DNA of 64,000 nucleotides, taken from the NCBI GenBank assembly GCA_965197675.1, contig OZ240221.1, positions 2,818,204 to 2,882,203 of the forward strand. Direction: 5' to 3'. Below, piece after piece: positions 25,406-33,115 of the stretch. The stretch's first letter is position 1; each line of letters begins with the position of its first letter. Under the pieces are notes generated by a model. It saw nothing but the letters and a program-made list of their open reading frames with translations. It was not told the DNA's origin and ran no database searches. Source of the DNA: G965197675 sp965197675 (GTDB taxonomy: Bacteria; Chloroflexota; Dehalococcoidia; Plut-88900). A program made the translations under genes and the position numbers.

Positions 25406-26358
25406 TTCCTGCCGGTCAGCTCTTTGGCCTGTTGAGCCTGCCGTTTCAGGGTCTTGTCATCGAAGAGGGCCAGATATTCCTCGTGGTTCTTCGTCCCGTA
25501 GACATAGCGCTCTAGATATCCTCGAACGGCATCCACGCTCTTTCCACTGCCCTGCTCTACATAGGCGTCAAAGTGGCTGAAATCAGCCTCATAGAGTCCG
25601 TAGCACTCGTGGGGGAAGGCTCCATAGGGCATCTCCACTACAGCATCGACGACGAAACCAGGTATTATGGTACGCTCGGGCTGGAGGCGAATTTCCTCGT
25701 CGGAAATGATCTCCTCCGCGGTTACCACCACCGTAGAGGCGCCGAGAGCTATGTCAGCGTCCATGTGAGGATAGCCATCAATCTGGCAGTTGCCGAATCG
25801 GTCGGCGCGGTGAACGTGGAGCACGGCAAGGTCGGGAAAGAGGGCAGGAATGAGAGAAAGAGTCTGGCCAGTGAATGGACATGTCATGGTCTTGACCTCA
25901 CCCACCTTCATCAGGTCGGAGCCCAGCATTGTCAGGGAAGGTATGAAGGACACTCCCATGGCAGCAGCCCTGAATCTCAGACCCATCGCCAGATGGCTCC
26001 ATTCCTCAAATCTAACTTGCCCACCTTCCACCACCTCTCGCATGACCCGTGAAATCCCCCAGGGCAACCCGATGCCAAACCAGCTAGTTACTATTTTATC
26101 CACTGCCCCTGCCGCCATGAACCACTCACCCTCGTAGCACATGAGGTTCCTGGAAAGGGTCAATCCACGTCTCTCTTGACGCAAGACCTCCATCAGGAGT
26201 GCCAGAGGGGTTCGAGAATATAAGCATCCCCCGATGGCGATCTGGTCTCCGTCTCTTATCAGTCGGGCTGCCTCGGAAAGAGTAGTGAGCTTCTCTCGTA
26301 TGACGCTCTCCTTTTCCTCCAAACGTCGGCGCGCCTCTACGAAATCTCCTGGCCTCAA
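25402..26358 (-). CDS. CoA-transferase subunit A (glutaconate/3-oxoacid type)
   Basis: 318-residue alpha subunit. LRDGDQIAIGGCLYSRTPLA-like glycine-rich motif near residue 34, MCYEGEWFMAAGAVDKIVTSW, FEEWSHLAMGLRFRAAAMGVSF (about 138), and the family's HVHRADRFGNCQIDGYPHMD near 200. The N-terminal 20 residues are charged and the start could be a little later. With subunit B and the LLM oxidoreductase it forms a three-gene minus-strand set, probably catabolic; IpdA-like or GctA-like activity is possible. Confidence 0.88.
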   Translation of the reverse strand: MRPGDFVEARRRLEEKESVIREKLTTLSEAARLIRDGDQIAIGGCLYSRTPLALLMEVLRQERRGLTLSRNLMCYEGEWFMAAGAVDKIVTSWFGIGLPWGISRVMREVVEGGQVRFEEWSHLAMGLRFRAAAMGVSFIPSLTMLGSDLMKVGEVKTMTCPFTGQTLSLIPALFPDLAVLHVHRADRFGNCQIDGYPHMDADIALGASTVVVTAEEIISDEEIRLQPERTIIPGFVVDAVVEMPYGAFPHECYGLYEADFSHFDAYVEQGSGKSVDAVRGYLERYVYGTKNHEEYLALFDDKTLKRQAQQAKELTGRK

Positions 26359-26478
26359 TGTCTACCCCCTGGAATGCACAACGGAGCATTGCACGAACCT
26401 TGATGTTTGTCAAACATTGTAATCGCTGCGTATGGTATTATTTCCCTCGGTCCTGAGATTGGATATTTAGGAGGAAGC

Positions 26479-27117
26479 ATGACTCAGAAGACACGACGAT
26501 CTGACCAGATCCCCGGAAAGATCACCGAAGATCAGATAGTGCAGCCAGGGGATTATTGGATTAAGGTGGTTCACAAGGGTCAAATGCTTCGAATCGTTGA
26601 TCTGGAGGGGCAGCAGGCGGTCGACTTCCTCTGTTACAACTCGAAGGACACGTCCGAGCGATACAACGCTCCCGACACTATGAAATACGCTGGAAACATA
26701 TATGTGACTAAGGGCGTCGTCCTATATTCAGACATGGGAAACCCCATTTACATCGTGACTGAGGACACGTGCGGCTATCACGATACCGTCGCAGGTTGCT
26801 GCAGCGCCGAAAGCAACCTTCATCGATACGGAGTGGCGAACACAGAAAACTGCCGCGATACCTTCTTACGGGGACTCAAATCGATTGGAATGGAGAAGAA
26901 GGACGTAGTTCCCAACGTGAACTTCTTTATGAACGTCCCGGTCAAGGAAGGTGGCTCAGTAGGCATCGTAGATGGCATCTCTGAGTCCGGTGACTACGTG
27001 GATTTAAGGGCGGAGATGGACGCGCTTACCCTCATTTCCAACTGTCCCCAACGCCACAACCCCTGCTCTGGATTCAATCCCAGTCCTGTGCGTCTGGTAA
27101 TATGGGAGTCGGAGTAG
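26479..27117 (+). CDS. DUF1989 protein (urea carboxylase-associated family)
   Basis: 212-residue DUF1989 protein. ATG 26479 follows AGGAGG at 6 nt. Family features: MLRIVDLEGQQAVDFLCYN (about 36), TEDTCGYHDTVAGCCS (about 96) with His and Cys likely binding metal, NFFMNVPVKEGGSVGIVDG (about 152), and the C-terminal DALTLISNCPQRHNPCSGFNP with further Cys. Relatives occur beside urea carboxylase/allophanate genes; a stand-alone copy as here has no known role. Divergent from the CoA-transferase operon. Confidence 0.88.
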   Translation: MTQKTRRSDQIPGKITEDQIVQPGDYWIKVVHKGQMLRIVDLEGQQAVDFLCYNSKDTSERYNAPDTMKYAGNIYVTKGVVLYSDMGNPIYIVTEDTCGYHDTVAGCCSAESNLHRYGVANTENCRDTFLRGLKSIGMEKKDVVPNVNFFMNVPVKEGGSVGIVDGISESGDYVDLRAEMDALTLISNCPQRHNPCSGFNPSPVRLVIWESE

Positions 27118-27137
27118 GACGCTTACGGATATCCGTG

Positions 27138-28235
27138 CTAGTTGTCCGGGAACCGTATCACCGATCGTAGAGTCTCGCCCTTCTCCATGGCCTCGAAGGC
27201 CGCTTCCGTCTCTTCCAGGCTAATGACTCGAGTGACCACTCTGTCTAGGTCTAGCTTACCCTGGGTATACCACTCGGCCAGCATGGGAAAGTCGCGAGAG
27301 GGGAGACAATCGCCATACCAACTCACACGAAGAGACCCGCCAAGACCGAAGAACTTCAGCATGGGTAGGTCCATCTTCATCTTTGGGTCGGGAACGCCAA
27401 TGAGCGTACAGGCGCCGGCCAAGTCGCGAGCCCACAGCGCCTGAAGCAGTGTTTCCGGTGTGCCCACAGCCTCGAAGGAATAGTCCACTCCGTTGCCGTG
27501 GGTCATCTCTTTGATGGCCTCTACAGGGTCTGTCTTGCTGGCATCCACTACGTCTGTGGCTCCAAACTCTTTGGCCCACGTTAGCTTGTTCTCGGCTATG
27601 TCCACCCCGATGATCTTATTGGCATTGGCCAGCTTCGCGCCCATGATAACGCTGCACCCAACCCCTCCACATCCAAACACAGCGACGCTACTTCCCCGCC
27701 TTACCCCTCCAGTGTAAAGAGCGGCTCCTACGCCGGTCATCACACCGCAGCCCAGCAGGCACGCCTGTTCAGGAGGGCACTCCTTGGGAACTGGGACCGC
27801 CTGTTTCGCCGACACGACGGTATGGGTACAGAAGGTGCCGATGCCGATGGCAGGACTCAGCTTTTGGCTATCCTTCTTAGTGTACATCCCAGGTTGAGCG
27901 TTGAGGCTGGCGGCGCACAGGTTGGGTTGACCGACGGAGCAAAACCGGCACTGTCCACAAGGGGCGCGCCATGCCAGTACCACATAGTCACCCACGGCGG
28001 GAGTAGCCACACCTTCACCTACTTTCTCCACGATGCCAGACCCCTCGTGACCTAACAGGTAGGGAAAGTCGCTACCGATCTTACCTAGCTTGTAGTGAAG
28101 GTCAGTATGACAGACTCCACTCGCCTGGATGCGCACCAATACTTCACCTGGGCCAGGCTCTTCCAATACTATCTCTTCGACTTCTGTGGGTTGTCCCGCC
28201 TTCCTTGATATGATCCCCATCCCCGTAATTGGCAT
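27138..28235 (-). CDS. Zinc-dependent alcohol dehydrogenase (MDR family, FrmA-like)
   Basis: 365-residue dehydrogenase, paralogous to the one at 14017. The start is set at ATG 28235 because GGAGGA precedes it by 7 nt; the frame extends 15 codons further without support. Catalytic Zn: C42 (GVCHTDLHY), the His of LLGHEGSG and a Cys in GCGVMTG. The four-Cys structural Zn loop is CGQCRFC..PNLC. NAD site FGCGGVGCSVIMGA. The C-terminal SWYGDCLPSRDFPMLAEWY is more divergent. Substrate unknown. Confidence 0.9.
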   Translation of the reverse strand: MPITGMGIISRKAGQPTEVEEIVLEEPGPGEVLVRIQASGVCHTDLHYKLGKIGSDFPYLLGHEGSGIVEKVGEGVATPAVGDYVVLAWRAPCGQCRFCSVGQPNLCAASLNAQPGMYTKKDSQKLSPAIGIGTFCTHTVVSAKQAVPVPKECPPEQACLLGCGVMTGVGAALYTGGVRRGSSVAVFGCGGVGCSVIMGAKLANANKIIGVDIAENKLTWAKEFGATDVVDASKTDPVEAIKEMTHGNGVDYSFEAVGTPETLLQALWARDLAGACTLIGVPDPKMKMDLPMLKFFGLGGSLRVSWYGDCLPSRDFPMLAEWYTQGKLDLDRVVTRVISLEETEAAFEAMEKGETLRSVIRFPDN

Positions 28236-28289
28236 GTCTATATCCTCCGCTGTGTTTGTGGACGGCGTATATACTATCACACGCCCAAG

Positions 28290-28703
28290 TTAAGTGCCCC
28301 TTCTCTCCATTTGCCGATAAGTCTCCGCAACCACCCGTCCCCAACTCACTACCGATTCACGGCCTATGGGCACGTCATCGATGACCCCCTCCCGTAGGCA
28401 TCGATTCAGCATTTGCACCAGCTCCTGGCCCTTCTCATTAACCCTGGTCTGCATGATTATGGCGTTGGTGAGAGCGCCCTTCAACTCTTCGATCAGGGAG
28501 GTCTCCGGAGACTCTTTCTTTGGAAGCGTCAGGGTACTTTGAACCGCCTTGAGGAGATCCACCTTTAATGAGCTCAACTGATGGATTACAGCTAGCATCG
28601 AAGACAACTCACTTACCTTGAGTGAGTAGCATCCGCCCGCATGATTTCCAACAGCTTGAAGGTAACCATCTATGACTGGTGCGTCCTCGTCTGATGAAGC
28701 CAT
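28290..28703 (-). CDS. Hypothetical protein, 137 residues
   Basis: Unrecognised, apparently soluble protein. It has an acidic N-terminus (ASSDEDAPVIDGY), then mostly helical segments: LKVSELSSMLAVIHQLSS, LLKAVQSTL, SLIEELKGALTNAIIMQTRV, ELVQMLNRCLREGV, and a basic end. No TM segment or motif. GAGGAGGTAGGT directly before the ATG is a good ribosome site, which supports a real gene. It lies beside the mobile-element remnants at 28841. Confidence 0.6.
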   Translation of the reverse strand: MASSDEDAPVIDGYLQAVGNHAGGCYSLKVSELSSMLAVIHQLSSLKVDLLKAVQSTLTLPKKESPETSLIEELKGALTNAIIMQTRVNEKGQELVQMLNRCLREGVIDDVPIGRESVVSWGRVVAETYRQMERRGT

Positions 28704-28840
28704 ACCTACCTCCTCATAATGCGAGAATCAAACATTATACTCCTCAAGTAGACACCGGACTAAGCCGAACCGAGCGCTTTACCCTTCTTCTGATCTCGTT
28801 GAGAATGATAGATCACACATAGAATAGTGTCATCACGAAG

Positions 28841-28925
28841 ATGATCAGGGCAGGCTACCGAGGATCAAAGAGGTTAGACAGACATCAACATCTGAGCAGA
28901 GAAGGCCGACGCAGGCTAAAACCGA
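28841..28925 (+). pseudogene. IS transposase left-end remnant B
   Basis: Encodes MIRAGYRGSKRLDRHQHLSR then EGRRRLK, matching remnant A (10752-11003), with the shared leader AATAGTGTCATCACGAAGAT just before it. Similarity stops near 28920. From there to about 29240 the sequence is GC-rich and unlike its surroundings; one frame holds GFGYHLDTVQDLEAGDVPGR but I do not recognise it. Confidence 0.65.
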
Positions 28926-29242
28926 ACACGCGCCCGATCCCGAGCTCATCCGCGACGCGCTGGCCGGACTCGCGGCTTCGGCTACCACCTCGACACCGTC
29001 CAGGACCTGGAAGCCGGGGACGTGCCGGGTCGGCTGTTGGGCCATGAGCCTACCACGCCGACCCGTATGTTGCTGCTATGGCTCATGGCATCTCCTAACG
29101 ACCGTCCACCGCGACCGTCAGCCTGGTTCTCGGAAGCTCAGCGGGCACCTCTGCGCCGATACTCGCAAGCAACAGAAGTGGGCGCCCCCCTAAGTGTGTA
29201 CCCACTTCCAGAGGCTATTGCGCCCTTCGGCTGTGGGACGGC

Positions 29243-29905
29243 TTAGCTGCTGGGGTCTTTGACCTTCCTGAGATAGGGCTTGACCGTCTCCCAGCCGTCC
29301 GGGAAGAGCTCCTTGGCCGCCTCGTTGTTCACGGATGGCAGTATGATCACGTCCTGGCCCTTCTCCCAGTTCGCAGGCGTTCCCACCTTGTGGTTGGCCG
29401 TTATCTGGCAAGAGTCCAGCACGCGAAGCAACTCATCGAAGTTGCGGCCTGAGCTCATGGGGTAGGTGAGGCTCATCTTGATCTTCTTGTCGGGGCCCAC
29501 CAGGAACACGGAGCGGACAGTCTGATTGTCAGCGGCCGTCCTTCCCTCGGAGGAGTCCCCTTCTTCTGCGGGCAGCATGTCGTACAGCTTGGCAACGTTG
29601 AGGCCATCGTCGGCTATGATGGGGAAGTTGAGTTTGGTGCCAGCGAGATCCTCGATGTCCGTAGCCCACCTCAGGTGGTCGTCTACCTTGTCCACGCTTA
29701 GGCCTATGACCTTGCACGAGCGCTTCTTAAACTCGTCGTTGATCTTCGCCACGTAGCTGAGCTCAGTCGCACAGACGGGCGTGAAGTCCTTTGGGTGAGA
29801 GAATAGCATCGCCCACCCATCGCCTATCCAATCATAGAAGTTGATCCTGCCGTCGCTGGTCTCTGCCGTGAAGTCGGGCGCCGGGTCATTGATACGTAGT
29901 GACAT
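29243..29905 (-). CDS. 1-Cys peroxiredoxin (Prx6 subfamily)
   Basis: 220-residue AhpC/TSA-family peroxidase. Peroxidatic C45 sits in HPKDFTPVCATELSY, the Prx6 form. SVDKVDDHLRWATDIE, NFPIIADDGLNVAKLYDMLP and VRSVFLVGPDKKIKMSLTYP follow, then the C-terminal Prx6 extension to about 220. The only other Cys are at about 79 and 161, and neither sits at the usual 2-Cys resolving position. Reduces peroxides in the cytoplasm with an external thiol. It has its own Shine-Dalgarno (GGGGGAAGGAG). GC-rich relative to neighbours and flanked by mobile remnants, so possibly acquired. Confidence 0.92.
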   Translation of the reverse strand: MSLRINDPAPDFTAETSDGRINFYDWIGDGWAMLFSHPKDFTPVCATELSYVAKINDEFKKRSCKVIGLSVDKVDDHLRWATDIEDLAGTKLNFPIIADDGLNVAKLYDMLPAEEGDSSEGRTAADNQTVRSVFLVGPDKKIKMSLTYPMSSGRNFDELLRVLDSCQITANHKVGTPANWEKGQDVIILPSVNNEAAKELFPDGWETVKPYLRKVKDPSS

Positions 29906-30129
29906 ATCCTGGTTGCTCCTTCCCCCTAAATATTCTTCGCCGTGGTGGAGGTTACGTATTCACGCGAGTCCCGGGAGCGGAACCCAATACAAACACATAT
30001 CTAGTGTACACCATCCACCCATCCCCTGCCAACGGATGACCAGGGCCCGAAAGCCAGCGAACGCCGAGAGAGAAGCCTTATTCGACACATCCTGAACCTG
30101 TACCACTTGTTGTGAGAGAATAAGGCAAG

Positions 30130-30152
30130 CGGAATATTTCCGGAAATATCCG
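30130..30152. promoter_or_regulatory. Palindrome ATATTTCCGGAAATAT
   Basis: Perfect 16-bp palindrome at 30134-30149, with near-symmetric CGGA/CCG flanks. It lies between the peroxiredoxin and the recombinase remnant; no adjacent gene uses it obviously. The rest of 29906-30282 shows nothing further. Confidence 0.35.
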
Positions 30153-30282
30153 ACAGTCCACGTATGCTCATGGACATGTCAAGCCTCTCATTGATCACGC
30201 TAGCATGGGAGCCTGTATCAGCAGAGGGTCTCTAAGGTACAGATAGGGCGGCTGGCGGGGAAACAAAGAGGCACAAGACAGG

Positions 30283-30798
30283 GTGCGTGAGATGATGAGG
30301 GAAGCCTACGACTACCGGGGCAGGGCCTTCGCCGATGATTCTGGTGACTGGGTGCATCCACAGCGGCTCTACAAGACCGTGAGGAGCTATGGTCGTCGGG
30401 TAGGCCAAGATGGGATGTCGGTGCGAAGCCTGCGCCACTTTCACGCCAGCGTTGCCCTGCAGAACGGCCAGATCGTCGTCGTCGGCAAACGCCTGGGGCA
30501 CTCCAGCGTGTCCATTACATCGGACGTCTAGACCCACTCGCTCGCTGGGTGGTAGAAGCAGGCCGCCAACGCCTTCGCCGAGGCGATGGAGAACTACATC
30601 CATGCCGCCACTCTGTACGCTGTCTGGTATAACTGGATGAGACCCCACAAGAGTCTGCGAGGTAAGACGCCTGCACAGGCAGCAGGGCTGGCAGAACACC
30701 CTTGTGATATGGATCCAGTCGTTGATCTGATTGATCAGAGGGCACCCAAACCTAAGCGAGGGCCTTACAAGAAGAGAGTCCCGCAGGCTAGTCTATGA
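30283..30798 (+). pseudogene. Chimeric remnant: tyrosine recombinase C-terminus joined in frame to DDE transposase C-terminus
   Basis: One frame runs through two amber stops (30529-30531, and the TAG after GW near 30553). The first part is the end of a phage-type integrase: SVRSLRHFHASVALQNGQ, then GKRLGHSSVSITSDV and THSLAGW..KQAANAFAEAME; the stops replace expected Tyr and Gln. From about 30594 it becomes the C-terminus of an IS transposase: YNWMRPHKSLRGKTPAQAAG. The N-terminal and most catalytic parts of both are missing, so it is non-functional. Confidence 0.75.
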
Positions 30799-30804
30799 TG
30801 AGTG

Positions 30805-31041
30805 CTAGCGATAGCGTTCCAATAACTCTCTGAGTCCTGCCTTGCCAAGCCCCGTTTGTTTGGGGCCTAGGATGGCACCGAGAGTACCACTAGGAAGACT
30901 CTTTCTCGTGTTCTTAATTACAGTAGTCCTGGAGTCTTTCTGTAGAAAAGTACCGTGGTTGGTTATTCTGACCGGCTTCCATCCGTTTGCTTGCAATAGC
31001 TTGATAAGCTCTCTGCCAGTGATAGCAGGGACGGATTGCAT
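30805..31041 (-). CDS. hicA: HicA-like mRNA interferase toxin
   Basis: 78-residue HicA-family dsRBD-like toxin. ITGRELIKLLQANGWKPVRI is the typical N-terminus, TNHGTFLQK supplies the catalytic His (family G-S-H-H/F), and SLPSGTLGAILGPKQTGL corresponds to IPxGTLxxILKQAGI. Its ATG directly follows the upstream TAA. HicA toxins cleave mRNA and are neutralised by HicB. Confidence 0.82.
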   Translation of the reverse strand: MQSVPAITGRELIKLLQANGWKPVRITNHGTFLQKDSRTTVIKNTRKSLPSGTLGAILGPKQTGLGKAGLRELLERYR

Positions 31042-31434
31042 TTAACCATCATGTAGGACAGCCTGTTTGTCTTTGCCTTTGGCTTGGTAGATTGGAAACG
31101 CGCGTGGCTGAAGCAGGGGTCCACTGTTGGGTTGCAGGATACCTTGAAATAAGTCGTTCCACTCCGGAACACTATCGCCACGAAGAATAAATTCTTTCGG
31201 AGAGGTGTTTATAGAACATAACTCAATGCCCCACTCTTGGAAAAAGCGCTCGCGTTGACCAGTCTCCTCTAGCACATCAAGGTGCTCTACGACCAACGCG
31301 GCTAACTCTCGCTGGCATTGCTCCAATGTGTCAGCAAATGTGCTGGTGCTAAGCTCGTGGCAAATGCCCACCCAGTTATCGTCCTCACGGGTGTATCCTA
31401 GGGTTAGGATAACGTACTTTTCTCCTTTCTTCAT
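31042..31434 (-). CDS. HicB-like antitoxin
   Basis: 130-residue protein upstream of and touching hicA. ATG 31434 follows AGGGGAG; a longer frame exists but lacks support. The N-terminal YVILTLGYTREDDNWVGICH, then LSTSTFADTLEQCQRELAAL, fits the degenerate RNase H fold of HicB. The C-terminal half is longer than in standard HicB and has no visible ribbon-helix-helix or HTH. Pairing with HicA is inferred from position and fold. Confidence 0.68.
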   Translation of the reverse strand: MKKGEKYVILTLGYTREDDNWVGICHELSTSTFADTLEQCQRELAALVVEHLDVLEETGQRERFFQEWGIELCSINTSPKEFILRGDSVPEWNDLFQGILQPNSGPLLQPRAFPIYQAKGKDKQAVLHDG

Positions 31435-31613
31435 GTCTCCCCTTTCGTTGGCATCCTCCAGGTGATGCAAATTTTTGGAATCCTAACAGGGGTATATGAA
31501 GGGTACAGCATGTGCCTGCCATGCACATTTGTCAATGCTCTATAGCCTCTCCCTCCATGAGGCTTGCAAAACTCGCAATGTCAAAAAAGAACACTATCGA
31601 GATTAAGGTTTTC

Positions 31614-31643
31614 TTGACTGCGACTAAAGGCCGATGATATATT
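31614..31643 (+). promoter_or_regulatory. Putative nuo operon promoter
   Basis: TTGACT (31614-31619) and TATATT (31638-31643), 18-bp spacer, about 70 bp before nuoA. Confidence 0.6.
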
Positions 31644-31711
31644 GAAGTGCTGGTCGTGCTTATGTGTTCAGCCTCGCAAATGCACCCGCCGTCAGGTGAG
31701 AAGGCCTATCC

Positions 31712-32080
31712 GTGCCGGTCCAATACTCATTAGAATACATCGCCGTCCTTATTGCCACCATCGTCGGGATAGGGCTTGTGCTGGTTGCCTTCGCAGCGTC
31801 CCGCATTCTGTCACCCAGAAGCAAGTCCGAAGCTAAAGACATCCCCTACGAATGCGGCATACCTCCCGTAGGTCGCTTCTGGTCCCAGATGCACATCAGA
31901 TACTACCTGTTCGCGATTCTTTTCCTCATATTCGATGTTGAGGCGGTCTTCCTGTTCCCATGGGCGGTTATCTTCAAATCTGGCACAGCAGTGCTCTTCT
32001 ACGAAATGGTCTTGTTCATAGCCATTCTCTTCTTCGGACTCATATACTCCTGGAGGAAGGGCGTTTTTCAGTGGAAGTAG
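31712..32080 (+). CDS. nuoA: NADH-quinone oxidoreductase subunit A
   Basis: 122-residue 3-TM subunit of complex I. The signature KDIPYECGIPPVG, with the loop Cys and Glu, lies after TM1 near residue 46; RYYLFAILFLIFDVEAVFLFPWA is TM2. GTG start at 31712. First gene of the nuo operon; nuoB begins 10 nt before its stop. Confidence 0.95.
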   Translation: MPVQYSLEYIAVLIATIVGIGLVLVAFAASRILSPRSKSEAKDIPYECGIPPVGRFWSQMHIRYYLFAILFLIFDVEAVFLFPWAVIFKSGTAVLFYEMVLFIAILFFGLIYSWRKGVFQWK

Positions 32081-32586
32081 ACGGGAAGGAAAAAGCCAAC
32101 TGGCCTGGCAAGAGCCTGTTCAAAACCGCTGCCCCGGGCGTTATCACGGCGAAAGCCGACAAACTTTTCGCCATGGCGCGCAAGTCATCGCTGTGGCCGC
32201 TGCAGTTTGGTTTGGCCTGTTGCGCCATCGAGATGATCAGCACCTATATGTCCCACCACGATCTGGATCGATTCGGAGTAGTTCCCTGGCCTTCGCCTAG
32301 ACAATCGGATGTGATGATTGTGGCCGGCACTGTGGTTAAGAAGATGTCCGAGCCTATAAAGCTGCTCTACGAGCAGATGCCCTCTCCCAAGTGGGTTATA
32401 GCCATGGGCAGCTGCGCCAGCGCAGGAGGGCCCTACCAGAAATCCTACTCTGTGGTTATGGGTGTGGATCAGATCATACCTGTGGATATCTACATACCGG
32501 GGTGTCCTCCCAGACCCGAGGCCCTAATGGACGGCCTCATAAAGCTTCAAGAAAAAATCATGAGGGAGACTCAAGAAGACGCCTAA
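32071..32586 (+). CDS. nuoB: NADH-quinone oxidoreductase subunit B
   Basis: 171-residue peripheral-arm subunit carrying cluster N2. The ligands are visible: C50-C51 in GLACCAIEM, Cys in MGSCASAGG (about 115) and Cys in YIPGCPPRPEAL (about 145). GTG 32071 is chosen as the only start giving a normal N-terminus; ATG 32173 would cut it to just before the core. GGAGG lies 13-15 nt upstream, farther than usual. Confidence 0.93.
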   Translation: MEVDGKEKANWPGKSLFKTAAPGVITAKADKLFAMARKSSLWPLQFGLACCAIEMISTYMSHHDLDRFGVVPWPSPRQSDVMIVAGTVVKKMSEPIKLLYEQMPSPKWVIAMGSCASAGGPYQKSYSVVMGVDQIIPVDIYIPGCPPRPEALMDGLIKLQEKIMRETQEDA

Positions 32587-33115
32587 GGAGAATGACAAGA
32601 AGGAAGAGCAGGTCTCCGCAGAAAAAGAGCCTGTTCTTCAGTCCCAACGGCTCATCGACTATATTCAGCGAGCCCTCTCTGACTACAGTCCTCAGATAGC
32701 AGACGACCTGGACGAAGTGGAGGTCTCGGTAGACCCAAACCATGTCGGGGATATATGCAAGATTGCCAAAGAGGACGAAACCCTGGCCTTCGATTACCTT
32801 CGGTGTTTATCTGTAGTCGAATACGATGAGAGCTTCCAGGCAGTCTATCATCTGTATTCCATTGCTAAGAAGCACCGAATAGTCATCAAGGTGGACGCCC
32901 CCAAAGACAATCCTGTTTTCCAATCCGTGACGCCTGTGTGGCGCGGCGCCGATTGGCCTGAAAGGGAAGGTGCGGAGCTTTTCGGCGTCATCTTCGAAGG
33001 TCACCCCAATCTCAAACCGCTACTGCTGTGGGAAGGCTTCGAGGGATACCCAGGTCGCAAAGAATACCCCTTCGCCGAAATAGAAATCCCCGATGACATC
33101 GAGGTTCCCCAGTGA
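32579..33115 (+). CDS. nuoC: NADH-quinone oxidoreductase subunit C (start uncertain)
   Basis: 30-kDa subunit of the peripheral arm. Core motifs: DETLAFDYLRCLSVVEY, VYHLYSIAKKHRIVIKV, VFQSVTPVWRGADWPERE and GAELFGVIFEGHPNLKPLL. Homologous N-terminal sequence (SQRLIDYIQRALSDYSPQ) is encoded upstream of the first canonical start, GTG 32717. The frame is open back to 32564 without ATG/GTG/TTG. ACG 32579, 10 nt after GAGGGAG and overlapping nuoB, would give TPKENDKKEEQ at the N-terminus. Alternatively ATG 32592, out of frame by one, indicates a 1-base deletion. The stop overlaps nuoD as GTGA. Confidence 0.88.
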   Translation, partial: TPKENDKKEEQVSAEKEPVLQSQRLIDYIQRALSDYSPQIADDLDEVEVSVDPNHVGDICKIAKEDETLAFDYLRCLSVVEYDESFQAVYHLYSIAKKHRIVIKVDAPKDNPVFQSVTPVWRGADWPEREGAELFGVIFEGHPNLKPLLLWEGFEGYPGRKEYPFAEIEIPDDIEVPQ

